A stretch of DNA of 64,000 nt from Zantedeschia hybrid cultivar (GCA_030544215.1 JARZZO010000013.1:29805229-29869228); one strand, 5' to 3'. Positions 12,059-23,634 are shown, numbered from the stretch's first letter. Numbers and translations: made by a program. Notes: generated by a model from the letters alone, not told the origin.

Positions 12059-12432
12059 ACCGATAGTTGCTACGCATCCGTTGATAGTTAATATTGCTTC
12101 TAGAGAGGAGATTCACACTACGCTTATTATGTCTTATGTTGTTGTTAACCTTGGTGATAGTGATAGATTGACTTAGTTTTATGTGATAGAGATGGTAGAC
12201 TTTGATCTTATTTTGGGTATGGACTGGCTAGATAAATCACTTTGAGTTTGTTTATCATTGCCCTAAGCATCAATCAGGCCCCGTCATGGTTTCTTCACTT
12301 AAGGTTGAGAAGTTGTGGAGGATGGGTTGTCATGGGTACCTGGCTAGTGTGGTTGTTGTTCTATTAGACGGTCCTAACGAGAGATAGGTTGTTGACATTA
12401 ATATTATTTGGGAGTTCCCTAATGTTTCTCCA

Positions 12433-13635
12433 ATGATTTGCTTGATTTTGCCTCCTTCACAGGAGATTGATTTCATCATTGACCTTATGCCAGGAACATC
12501 TCCAATTTCTAAGGCTTCGTATCATATGGCTCCAGCGGAGTTGGTAGAATTGAAGAAGCAATTGCAAAAGTTGTTTGACAAGGGTTTCATTAGGCCCAAT
12601 ATGTCACCTTGGGGAGCCCCAGTGCTCCTCATGCGTAAGAAATGGCTCTATGAGGCTATGTATCGATTACCGTCAACTTAATCGGGTGACTATCAAGAAC
12701 AAATATCATTTGCCCATGATTGATGATATGTTTGACCAACCGCAATCGGCCAAGGTCTTTTCTAAGATTGATATTCGGTCAGGATATCATTAGTTGTGGG
12801 TCAAGGATGAGGATATATCGAAGACTACTTTTCGGACCATGTATGGGCATTACAAATTTGTAATTATGCCATTTGGACTGACGAATGCCCCTGTTGCTTT
12901 TATGGATTTGATGAACAGAGGGTTCCGGTCATATTTGGACCTATTCGTGGTGGTGTTCATTGATGACGTGTTGATTTACTTTCTGAATATTGACGCATAC
13001 AAGGATCATTTGCATATTGTTTTGGAACTGTTGAGGTAGAATCAGTTGTATGCTAAATTCAGCAAGTGCAAATTTTGGTTAGAGCAAGTTTGTTTTCTTG
13101 GTCATGCGATTTCTAAGGATGGTGTATCTATAGATCCGGTTAAGGTTGAGACCATGCTTTCTTACGAGACACCTAACAATGCTTCAGAGATCGAGAATTT
13201 TCTTGATTTGATAGGTTAGTATAGGTACTTTATTGAGGGTTTTTCAGTTATTGCTACTCTGATGACCAAGCTTATCAAGAAAATAGTCAAGTTCATTTGG
13301 TATGAAGAATATGAGTATAATTCTCAAGAGTTGAAGAGAAGACTTAGCACCACCCCAATTTTGACCTTGCCTAGTGGGTCAAATGATTTTGTTATTTATA
13401 CAGATGCTTCTCGGAAGGGTTTGGGCTATGAGCTGGTGCATAATGGGAAGCTTGTAGCTTATGCTTCATGCCAATTGAAAGATCATTAAAAGAATTACCC
13501 AACATATGACTTGGAGTTAGCTGTTGTTGTTTATGCATTGAGGATTTGGAGACACTACCTTGATGAGGTACAATTCAAGATTTTTACTGATCATTAAAGC
13601 CTGAAGTACATTTTCTCACAGAAGTACCTTATCTT
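12433..13635 (+). pseudogene. Gypsy1 reverse transcriptase and RNase H, cut by Copia1
   Basis: Gypsy RT motifs appear in order across several frames: MAPAELVELKKQL, KGFIRPNMSPWGAPV, then after a frameshift near 12640 LCIDYRQLNRVTIKN, FSKIDIRSGYH, MPFGLTNAPVAFMDLMN, and FIDDVLIY at about 12957-12980 (the catalytic V-D-D is I-D-D). RNase H begins at FVIYTDASRKGLG (about 13390). Stops follow HQ-type positions and interrupt LR-NQLYAKF and DH-SLKYIF. The segment ends at SLKYIFSQKYLIF, where Copia1 inserted. The reading continues at 22222 but is heavily decayed. RT would copy the genomic RNA; this copy cannot. Confidence 0.85.
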
Positions 13636-15218
13636 TGTTAGTATTAGATGGTCTCAAAGCCAATCCGATACTATGTACTGATTCATATTATTAATAAATG
13701 GCAATAATTCATTGTGTGTAATTAATTCGATTTATGTTTATCGTATCACGATGAAGTCCATGAACATGTGCAACAGTCTTCGGATTATGATGAGATCATA
13801 ATTACGGGACCGAAGACTTATAAATGCATGTTCTTAATTGTTCCTAGTCATAGGATGTTTGAGATAGGACATCGAACATCCGGATAGACTAATATAGGTT
13901 ACTTCAGCTCATATGATGAGGGTGACTGATCCCATAAGTCACTTGTGTGGAAACACTATGCTGGACCTGTAGGTGCTCATTGGTGAATGAGTTTACTGAA
14001 CTGATTCGACTATGAATCACTGGATAGTAAACACCTCATTGTTAACCAGCTCGATTCTTTTGTCACGGTTGCGTGGATGATCCTTGGACCTGAGACGCCA
14101 AAGATATCTTGTTGGTAGGTTTCTGAACTTTGACCTTGACTAACGAATCCCTAACCATGGGTTATCAATAAGTCAAGTGATCGGGTTCAGGGAAATGCCT
14201 TCGAAGGTAATTGTGTGTTCAATATGGGATCATCCGCTCTCGGTAGTTTGAGAGAGAATGTTCCGGGAATGATGCGCTTAAAGTCTCTAACCAGGGCGGA
14301 CTCTGTGTTCGATAAGGAGTTATCAGATTCAGATTAGCGGCATCTGATTCAAGTGAATCAACCGAATAGGGTTTAACAGTAAACCATACCCTAGGTCGAT
14401 TCGGGAACATTGTACGGATGAAGGATTATATTCGCGCACTAACCGATGACGGAAAGGTTCCAATAGAGGGTTGCGATAACCCCAGTGCCATCTAGGATCA
14501 CGCAATGTTGCTTGGCATCCAACGTAATCAGAAGTCCGTCCGAATTTATTGTGGGACATAAAATTCGGCTGATTAATTGAATATAAGGATATTAATTAAT
14601 TCAGTGGGTCCGTAAAGGGTTACTGGGCTTAATGGGCTATTAACTGGACTGGTATTTGGGTCTAGAGGGTCACATGCAAATGGTTTTCAAGTCGATAGAT
14701 AATCCAACAAGATTTCGGATAAGTCTGGGTTTTTACGAAAAACCGTAAACAGACTTATTATAAAAGAACGGATACTACGTCGGGGGCCAGCAACCCTAAC
14801 CTAGCCGTCGTTCTTTCTCTCTCTCTCCTCTCTACTGGGCGTGCAACACGAGGCGGCCATCTGGAGGCTCCGCTTCAATTCCCGATTGCTCCGCCTTCCG
14901 TTTGACGAGAGATTTTGAATCTGCATGTCGCGGCGGATTACGCGCAGCCAGACGGAATCCACAAACGCTGCATCGAGCAAGGAGGCGAGGATGATCCATC
15001 GCGAGCAGAACCGCGTGGATACCGCTAGAGGTCGAGCATCTGCGCGACTTGCGGCATCGCTCCGACGGAACTGGAAAATGAACACGGATTCGAATCCGCA
15101 CAAGGTAAATCCGATTTACTCCGATCTTATTTTGTTCATCGAAACGGGATGGATCCGATCCCGAAATTATTTTTATTCCACTGCGTTTTCGATCGGATCC
15201 GATACAGCGAACCCAACA
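13636..15218 (+). repeat. Copia1 5' LTR (1583 bp)
   Basis: Starts TGTTAGTATTAG and ends GCGAACCCAACA. The TATA box TATAAAA is at 14759-14765, preceded by the perfect palindrome GGTTTTT-ACG-AAAAACC at 14728-14744. A CT-rich stretch (14810-14835) lies just downstream, as expected for the transcription start. ORFs on either strand here are shadows and recur unchanged in the 3' LTR. Confidence 0.95.
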
Positions 15219-15219
15219 G

Positions 15220-15231
15220 TGGTATCAGAGC
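15220..15231 (+). other. Copia1 primer-binding site
   Basis: TGGTATCAGAGC, the canonical initiator tRNA-Met primer site of plant LTR retrotransposons, one base after the LTR end. Confidence 0.95.
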
Positions 15232-15639
15232 TAGGTTCCACTGTGTTTTCGCCGTTTCGGTCTCTGGAATCCTGATTTTTGAATTAAATCCATGCTAGTA
15301 ATTATTTTCTTGAAAGATTTATGTTCATGAGATGATCGTTGTAATTAGATCGCAATTATAAATCAAAGAAAATAATTTTTTGGGGGGTTATTTCATCGTG
15401 TTCTTTGTTGGACGAAGAACGCCTCGTTCTTGGCGTTATAAACGGATCTAAAGGGTGTTTCCCCAAGATCTAAGATCTTCCACTCCTTGGCAATAGGTTG
15501 TTGTCGGTGTTTTGGAGTTTTTTGGATCGCCGGCCATGATTTTTTCTTCTTTGTTTTGGGTTTTTGAAACCTGAAATTTGGGGAGAAAAGTGGGGCATAA
15601 TAATCAAATTTTGATCCCCTCTCAGGCCATCGCCGGTGG

Positions 15640-15960
15640 CCGGACGTCGCCGGCAAGGTCGCCGTTGCCGGCGGTCGTAGTCCGGTAGCTGTCTGCCGCC
15701 GAGACCGGCGCCAAAGAAGAACCCCAAGAGGGGAGGCGCCGTCGGGTTCCCTGCTATACAGGGAACCCTCGAGCTGCCAGTCTGGGCGGCTAGGGTTTCC
15801 CTAGCCGCCGACCGGGCCCGGCCCGGCTAGACCCTGGCCCGGACCAGTGGTCCGAGCCAGGGCCAGCCAGAGGGCCGGACCAGGCCTACGGACCTGGGTC
15901 CAGGCCCCTGGCTGAGCCGTGGCTCGGCCCTGGCTCGAGCCAGGGGATCAACTGGGTTGT
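15640..15960 (+). repeat. GC-rich palindrome cluster in the Copia1 leader
   Basis: A GC-rich island in an otherwise AT-rich leader. It is full of short inverted repeats built on CCNGG/GGCTNG units. The longest is an 18-bp perfect palindrome, CCCTGGCTCGAGCCAGGG, at 15928-15945. A similar but not collinear island occurs in Copia2 at about 28050-28340. There is no ORF with a domain. Confidence 0.7.
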
Positions 15961-16773
15961 GCCCTTTATGGGCCCAATTTTTTTTTAATTTTTTTAATTA
16001 AAATTATTAATTCATTTGATAATCATTGTAAAATATGATTTTACTTTTTGTTATTAAATTCAATTTTTAATTGGGTCCTATTTAAGGTTTATTTTGTTTT
16101 GATTAATTAATTAACAAAAGTTGTTAATTTAATTAATTAATTCTAAATGTTTGATTAAACCTTAAATGATCTAATTGTTAGATTAACCCCATTTATTTGA
16201 AGTGTTCAAATAATGCATGGAATATTCTTAAATCATAATTTTCAGTTATTATTCTCATTTGATGTGTATTGATTTGTTTATTTAAATTCTGATTTAAATT
16301 AGCATGCATAGTCTTAATGAAATTTGTTTTCGAAAATTTCTAAATCCAATTTTGATTGGTCCCTGGTTTTACGAAACCAAAATTATTATTATTTTCGAAA
16401 ATTTTAATTACCCATTTGATGTGTTATTTCATGTGTGGATTGTTTAAATAAAACACATGGTGGTCATGGACGAGCATTAATTGTAGATGTGGAATGTGAT
16501 TGTGTGGTTTATTGTTTATTAATAAATAGAGGTCTGCTAATCTCTCCCTCTCATAGTCCATTGTATTTCTACCTACCTCCTTGATGTTATCGCCATAAGG
16601 CTTCCTCTTTTAAATTATTATGTAATTATGAATTATGATGTAATTTGATCGAGGCGGCTGCGCACGGAGCAAGGATGAGCCACAACTGCCGACCAGATGA
16701 AAATGAAGGAGTTCATTAAATCCATGGGTTTGCAGACTCATGATATAAGTTGTTCTATTGTGTATGTATGTGC
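15961..16773 (+). other. Copia1 leader, AT-rich, no gene
   Basis: AT-rich non-coding leader. It holds a few TCTAATTGTTAGATTA-like dyads at about 16170-16195, which are greatly expanded at the matching place in Copia2. A GCCATAAGGC motif at about 16591-16600 is shared with Copia2 (29622-29631). Confidence 0.6.
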
Positions 16774-17456
16774 GTTTGACTGTCTGGCTCAAGTCAAACC
16801 GCAGTGCCGTCCATGACCACACTAATAACATGTATGTGATGCGTGTGTTTCTATTTTGATTGTGAATCAAATTAGCTAGGTTATTAGGATAAATATATAT
16901 TCGATATATCTAATACTATCGCCTAGGATGAGACCAAACTAATAAATAAAACTTTCATAATAAATTCTAAGCCATAGCGCGAGTCATTAAGAATGCACTG
17001 CGTGGCTCTCCATCAATATGATTAATAGAACTTAATTCAGTGATGGTAGATACTATGTGTTTATCCGAGGTCTGCCATTGTCTGTTGAGAGGACTGTTGA
17101 TCATGGCATTAGATGCCTTTGGATAAGAGTAGAGGAACGATATAGTCCTCCACGTGTTTACCCGGGAACCATATTTCTACTCTACTCTATCACGTATTGA
17201 TGGTAATGCTTAGACCGGGGATAATGGTCTACTGTGTTTACCCGGGACCATTAATAACCTGGGAGCCGAAATATGATCAGATATTGCAAGGAGTTGCAAT
17301 TATCATGAGATGGTTGCTCTGAGATAGCGGTATGATACTACGTGTTTACCCGAGGTCATACTGTGATGCTTGGAGATTATGATCCCCACTAGGAGACAGT
17401 CGGCGTCTCCCGTTCTATGTATTTGAAGGTTATACAGTCCGTCGAAAATTAGTGGG
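16774..17456 (+). promoter_or_regulatory. structured RNA leader of Copia1, at least seven hairpins
   Basis: Hairpins seen directly: GTTTGACT/AGTCAAAC (16774-16781, 16792-16799); TTTGATT/AATCAAA (16855-16861, 16865-16871). Then four stem-loops with a shared loop core containing GTGTTTACCCG (GTGTTTATCCG in the first). Their stems are 17043-17050 with 17071-17078, 17140-17146 with 17168-17174 (one mismatch), 17222-17229 with 17246-17253 (perfect 8 bp), and 17330-17335 with 17356-17361. Last comes a bracket CCCACTA/TAGTGGG (17385-17391, 17450-17456) enclosing GGAGAC/GTCTCC (17392-17397, 17405-17410). It ends 80 bases before the gag ATG. The same architecture with a different loop exists in Copia2. 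By position it could act in RNA packaging, dimerisation or translation; that is inference. Confidence 0.75.
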
Positions 17457-17536
17457 AGTAAAACTAGATAATAAAAGACCATCTCTTGTTTCAGTTAATC
17501 TGCTAATTATCATTTGATTATCTCCTGTAGGCTAGA

Positions 17537-20500
17537 ATGTCGCACCATAACTCGTTGCGAGGCATACTTGATGCCAACTGTTTGATAGGCACCAACTACT
17601 CAGACTGGCTCAGGAACCTGAAGATTGTCCTCAGGTCTGAGCAGATTGCCTACGTCTTGGATAATGAACCTCCTACTGAACCAACATTAGATGCCCCAGA
17701 GGAGGAAATGATAGCATATGAAAAATGGAAGGAAGATTCCACCATGGCCCAATGCTACATGTTAGCCTCTATGAGCAATGAGTTGCAGAGGCAACATGAA
17801 GAGATGGATGCTAGATTTATCATGCTCTATTTGAAGGAGTTATTTGGTGAGCAGAGCATAATCAAACGATATAAGATATCGAAGAATCTGTTCAAGGCTT
17901 AGATGACAGAGGAAACTTCAGTACAGAATCACGTGTTGAAGATGATTGAGTAGGTGGAGAGGCTGGATGCTCTTGGGATTACACTTCCCAAGGAGATGCA
18001 CACAGACCTCGTGTTATCTTCACTTCCACAGTCATATGCTCAGTTCATCGTTAATTTTAATATGAACAAGATCCAGGTCACCTTAGCTGAACTACTGAAC
18101 ATGTTAAAGACTGCTGAAGGGAACCTTGTAAAGGATAAACCTCAAGTCCTCATGGTTGGTAAGACCAACAGAAAAAGACTTGCAGTCCAAGCTTTTCGGA
18201 AAGGTAAGAACAAGGTTCAGAAGAAGGCAAAAGTTGTCAAGAAAGACAAAGGTAAAAGTACTGAGAAAGGTGATTGCTTCTACTGTCACCAAAAGGGCCA
18301 CTGGAAGAGGAATTGCAAAGAATACCTCAAGGACAAGACTCAAGGAACTGTGAAGCAGCAGGACGCTTCAGGTATCTATATGATAGATGTAAACTTGTCA
18401 ATAAGAGATTGTACATCATGGGTATTAGATACTGGATGTGTATCTCATATTTGCAATTCTGTGCAAGCACTGACAAGAAGACGTAAGCTGAGAACCGGCG
18501 AGGTGGAGTTGAGGCTAGGTAACTGCGCAAGAGTTGTGGCGATCGCTGTGGGGACAGTGAAACTCAAGCTACCATCCGGAGACACATTTTCGTTAAATGA
18601 ATGTTATTATGTACCTAGCATAATAAGGAACATCATTTCTATTTCATGTTTAAATAGAATTGGATACAATTTAAATTTTGGGAACAATAGTTGTTCAACT
18701 TATTTTGGAAATAAATTAATAGCTTTTGTTATATTATCCAATGGTTTGTATCTATTAAATGTGTCTCATGAAAATTTACACATCGATTCTTCAATTAAAA
18801 TAAGTAAGTATGAAATGAACAAAGCCTACTTGTGGCATTGTAGGCTTTGACATATTTGTGAAAACAGACTCCAAAGGATGCATAAAGATGGATATTTAGA
18901 TCCATTTGATTATAAATCATATGCAACCTGTGAGTCATGTTTAATGGGTAAAATGGCTAAGTCTCCATTTAGTGGAACTGGAGAACGAGTCAAAGACATA
19001 TTAGAACTCATACATTCATATGTATGTGGTCCTATGTCAACCCAAGCCATTGGTGGTTTCTCATACTTCATTACATTCACTGATGATTACTCAAGGTTTG
19101 TATATATATACTTATTGAAGTATAAATTTGAAGCCTTTGAGAAATTCAGATAATTTAAGAATAAATTTAGATAAACAAACTGAAAAAAGTATAAAAATCA
19201 TCCGATCTGATCGGGATGGTGAATACTTGAGTACATAGTTCATTAAATACTTAAAGGATAATGGTATCCTTTATCAGCTTACACTTCCTTATACACCTTA
19301 AATGAATGGTGTATCAGAAAGGAGAAATCGCACATTAATGGAAATGGTGTGATCCATGATGAGCATGTCCAAATTACTAGTGTCCTTATGGGGATATGCA
19401 CTTAGCTCGGCTATGTATATCCTGAACAAGATACCCAGCAAGTCTGTTGAAACCACTCCATATGAGATATGGAATGGAAGGAAACCAAACCTTAAACATG
19501 TTAAAGTCTGGGGATGTCCTGCTCATGTTAAAAAACATGACACAAATAAGCTGGAATCTAGAACTGACAAATGCAGATTTCTGGGATATCCAAAGGAAAC
19601 TTATGGATATTACTTTCATCATCCTGGCGAACAAAGGGTGTTTGTGGCCAAGAGAGCTGTCTTTCTGGAAGAAGATTATATTCTCCAGAAGGACAGTGGA
19701 AGTAAAGTAACTCTGGAAGAAATTCCAGACCCACAAACTGGTTCATCAGATGAACCATCAGTTTCTGAACCTATTCAAAATGATACACAGGAACCTCGTA
19801 GGTCTGAAAGAGTACATAAACTCTGGAAGAAAGATATGTGGGACATATTAATTTGGATGGTTCAAGGATACCCTATAATGAGGATGATGATCCTAAGACT
19901 TACTAGGAGGCCATTGAAAGTCCAGAGGCCAGGAAATGGCGGGAAGCCATGAATTCTGAAATACAGTCCATGTATATCAACCAAGTTTGGAACTTGGAAG
20001 ATTTACCCGATGATATAGTACCTATCGGCTGCAAATGGATCTTTAAAAGAAAGATCGGTGCAGATGGACGTATTGAGACTTATAAAGCAAGATTAGTGGC
20101 GAAAGGCTATCGTCAAAGACAAGGTGTTGACTATGACGAAACCTTTTCACCCGTTGCTATGATTAAGTCCATCAAAATTCTTCCCTCCATTGCTGCCTAC
20201 CATGATTATGAAATCTGGCAGATGGATGTAAAGACTACCTTCCTCAATGGAAACCTTGAGGAGGAGGTGTATATGATACAGCCAGAAGGATTCACATCCA
20301 AAGAATCTCCAAACATGGTATGCAAGTTGCAGAGGTCCATTTATGGACTGAAGAAAGCTTCCCGAAACTGGAACATAAGATTTGATGAGGCGATCAAATC
20401 TTATGGTTTCATTAAGAATGAAGATGAGCCATGTGTATACAAGAAAAACAGTGGGAGCGCAATCACATTTCTAATTCTTTACGTTGACGACATCCTACTC

Positions 20501-21023
20501 ATTGGGAATGATGTAGGAATGATGTCATCAGTAAAGATATGGCTGTCAAAGAACTTCTCCATGAAGGATTTGGGAGAAGCATCTTACGTATTAGGAATAC
20601 GGATCTATAGAGATAGATCAAAGAAGATGCTTGCTTTAACCCAATCCATGTACATAGAAACCATTGTCAAAAGGTTTGGCATGGAAAATTCTAAGAGAGG
20701 TCTCATACCGATGAGACATGGAATTTCACTATCTAAAGGTCAGTCTCCCAAGACACCTGAAGAGAGGGTTGTGATGGATAAAGTCCCCTATGCTTCTGCC
20801 ATAGGGTCCATCATGTATGCCATACTGTGTACCAGATCTGATGTAGCATATGCTCTAAGTGTTACGAGCAGACATCAGGCAGATCCAGGTGATGAACACT
20901 GGAAGACTGTGAAAAGTATCCTTAAGTACTTAAGAAGGACTAAGAATCTATTTCTAGTCTATGGAGGAGGAGACTTAAAGCTGCAAGGATACACTGACTC
21001 GAGTTTTCAATCTGATCCTGATG
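17537..21023 (+). pseudogene. Copia1 gag-pol, broken and 3'-truncated
   Basis: Starts at ATG 17537 with a copia Gag (LRGILDANCLIGTNYSDWLRN). In-frame TAGs lie at 17900-17902 and 17951-17953. The zinc knuckle is intact (CFYCHQKGHWKRNC, about 18274-18315). The protease signature WVLDTGCVSHIC is at about 18420-18455. The integrase zinc finger ends CESCLMGKM, but the first catalytic Asp is Tyr (TAT at 19019-19021; Copia2 has GAT). The frame collapses between 19153 and 19356. RT is largely open from 19949, with QMDVKTTFLNG and YVDD at 20480-20491. RNase H begins (GYTDSSFQSDPDG) and is lost at the junction with the LTR remnant. Gag, protease and RT motifs survive, but the polyprotein cannot be made. 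Confidence 0.9.
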
Positions 21024-22216
21024 GTAAACACCTCACTGTTAACCAGCTCGATTCTTTTGTCACGGTTGCGTGGATGATCCTTGGACCTGAGACGCCAAAG
21101 ATATCTTGTTGGTAGGTTTCTGAACTTTGACCTTGACTAACGAATCCCTAACCATGGGTTATCAATAAGTCAAGTGATCGGGTTCAGGGAAATGCCTTCG
21201 AAGGTAATTGTGTGTTCAATACGGGATCATCCGCTCTCGGTAGTTTGAGAGAGAATGTTCCGGGAATGATGCGCTTAAAGTCTCTAACCAGGGCGGACTC
21301 TGTGTTCGATAAGGAGTTATCAGATTCAGATTAGCGGCATCTGATTCAAGTGAATCGACCGAATAGGGTTTAACAGTAAACCATACCCTAGGTCGATTCG
21401 GGAACATTGTACGGATGAAGGATTATATTCGCGCACTAACCGATGACGGAAAGGTTCCAATAGAGGGTTGCGATAACCCCAGTGCCATCTAGGATCACGC
21501 AATGTTGCTTGGCATCCAACGTAATCAGAAGTCCGTCCGAATTTATTGTGGGACATAAAATTCGGCTGATTAATTGAATATAAGGATATTAATTAATTCA
21601 GTGGGTCCGTAAAGGGTTACTGGGCTTAATGGGCTATTAACTGGACTGGTATTTGGGTCTAGAGGGTCACATGCAAATGGTTTTCAAGTCGATAGATAAT
21701 CCAACAAGATTTCGGATAAGTCTGGGTTTTTACGAAAAACCGTAAACAGACTTATTATAAAAGAACGGATACTACGTCGGGGGCCAGCAACCCTAACCTA
21801 GCCGTCGTTCTTTCTCTCTCTCTCCTCTCTACTGGGCGTGCAACACGAGGCGGCCATCTGGAGGCTCCGCTTCAATTCCCGATTGCTCCGCCTTCCGTTT
21901 GACGAGAGATTTTGAATCTGCATGTCGCGGCGGATTACGCGCAGCCAGACGGAATCCACAAACGCTGCATCGAGCAAGGAGGCGAGGATGATCCATCGCG
22001 AGCAGAACCGCGTGGATACCACTAGAGGTCGGGCATCTGCGCGACATGCGGCATCGCTCCGACGGAACCGGAAAACGAACATGGATTCGAATCCGCGCAA
22101 GGTAAATTCGATTTACTCCAGTCTTGTTTTGTTAATCGAAACGGGATGGATCCGATCCCGAAATTATTTTTATTCCGCTATGTTTTCGGTCGGATCCCGA
22201 CACAGCGAACCCAACA
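21024..22216 (+). repeat. Copia1 3' LTR, first 391 bp deleted
   Basis: Collinear with 14027-15218 of the 5' LTR. By eye there are only three differences over roughly the first 990 bases, then about 16-18 over the last 200. The left junction joins RNase H to the LTR at a shared GTAAA-type sequence (21024-21028). The TATA box is at 21756-21762. It ends GCGAACCCAACA and is followed by the TSD ATCTT. Confidence 0.9.
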
Positions 22217-22221
22217 ATCTT

Positions 22222-23634
22222 TGCACAGAGTTTGGGATATACTTGACGGTGTTGTTAATTGTAAACCAGAAGTCAAGAGTAAGCAATGTTTTCTAGTTTA
22301 GTTGGCTATGAGACCTGCGACTGGGGAGAAAGTTATGGAAGCTCAAAAGCACGACTCTAAGATGCAAGAATTGATTGATAGAACTGATATTTCTCAAAGT
22401 GAAGATGGAGTATCAAATTTTAAGGTAGATTCTATGTTCCTCAAGATGATGAGGTATGAAGGGAATTGTTGAATGAGGCGCACTAGTCTCGTTTTCTATT
22501 CATCCAAGAAGTACTAAGATGTATAAGGATATGAAGAGGAATTTTTGGTGGTCTAGCATAAAGAGAGATATTGCATAATTTGTTTCCAAGTGTCTTACTT
22601 GTCAGCAAATGAATATTGAACATCAAAGGCGAAGAGGATCGACGCAAGCCATAGATATTCTAGAATGAAAGTGGCAACACATTACTATGAATTTTGTGAC
22701 AAGATTGTTGATGACTAGGAAGAAGCATGACTCTATTTGGGTGATTATTGATATATTGACTAAGTCTGCTCATTTTCTAAATATGCATAAAAAGACTTAT
22801 TTGGAAGAGTTGACTCAGATGTACATTGAGGAGATTGTGAAATTGTATGGAGTTCCTATTATTTCAAATCGTGATGCTCGTTTTACAGTGGGATTTGAAA
22901 AAAGTCTTCAGGAAGCTATGGGTACATTATTGAAATTTAGATCAGCTTTCTACCTACAGACGGACGGACAATCATAAAGGACAATTCAAACACTTGAAGA
23001 TATACTGAGAGCTTGTAACACTGAGTGGAAAGGTAATTGAAATGGTCATTTGAAGTTGATTGAGTTTGTTTACAATAACAGTTAACATGCAAGTATTGGT
23101 ACGGCATCGTATGAGGCTCTGTATGGTAGACCGAGTTGATCACCTTTGTGCTGGAAAGAAGTTAGTGAGAGATGATTGATTAATCAACTATACTGATCGT
23201 AAGATAAGAGAATTGATTTTTGAAGTTGGAGATCATATTTTTCTGAAGGTTTCATCAACCAAAGGAGTAATGAGGTTTAGCAGGAAAGGAAAGTTGAGTC
23301 CAAGATATATTGGTCCATTTGAGATTTTAGAGCATGTTAGACAGGTTGTTTATAAGCTTACTTTGCTACAAAATCTGTCTAGTGTTCATTCGGTATTCCA
23401 TGTTTCCATGTTGAAGAAGTATGTTACTGATTCATCTCATATACTAATTATGAGCCATTAGAAGTTCAACTAGATCTGTCGTATGAAGAGAAGCATGTTA
23501 GTATTCTGGATCACAAGGAACAACTGCTGAGGACTAAGAGGATTCCTATGGTTATGGTTCTTTGGAAGCATTACTATATGGAAGAAGTAACTTGGGAGGC
23601 AAAAGAACATATAAAGAAGAGATATTCATAGTTG
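22222..23634 (+). pseudogene. Gypsy1 integrase and chromodomain-like tail, broken
   Basis: Continuation of Gypsy1 pol after Copia1. Zinc-finger remnants lie near 22480-22620 (Y-WW-type motif, then CLTCQQMN). The integrase core at 22687-22977 has the usual spacing, but all three catalytic positions are changed: first Asp to Asn (22690), second Asp to Asn (22867, SNRDARF), and Glu to a TAA stop (22975, GQS-stop-RT). The second and third lie 35 residues apart, as in DX35E. Downstream, GVMRFSRKGKLSPRYIGPF and VHSVFHVSMLKKY (23265-23430) are the gypsy C-terminal motif. A chromodomain-like tail (EEVTWEA) at about 23585-23610 supports a chromovirus. Stops are frequent. Confidence 0.85.

Larger units (their letters stand above)
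13636..22216 (+). mobile_element. Copia1: Ty1/copia element inside Gypsy1, TSD ATCTT
   Basis: An 8581-bp Ty1/copia element flanked by a perfect 5-bp target duplication, ATCTT (13631-13635 and 22217-22221). It has a complete 5' LTR (13636-15218), a tRNA-Met-type primer site, a long structured leader (15232-17536), and gag-pol (17537 to about 21023) in the copia order gag, protease, integrase, RT, RNase H. The 3' LTR lacks its first 391 bases. RNase H is cut short and joined directly to the LTR remnant at 21024, so the polypurine tract is gone. Pol has many stops and frameshifts, although most of the shared LTR length is almost identical, an odd combination. It is a relative of Copia2. Confidence 0.95.

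Noticed and set aside
15220..15231. tRNA gene
   Set aside because: Only the 12-base primer site complementary to tRNA-Met is present; no cloverleaf around it.
14801..15275. Protein genes in the Copia1 LTR (100-116 codons, both strands)
   Set aside because: They lie across the TATA and leader part of an LTR, recur in the 3' LTR, and have no domain; shadows of LTR sequence.
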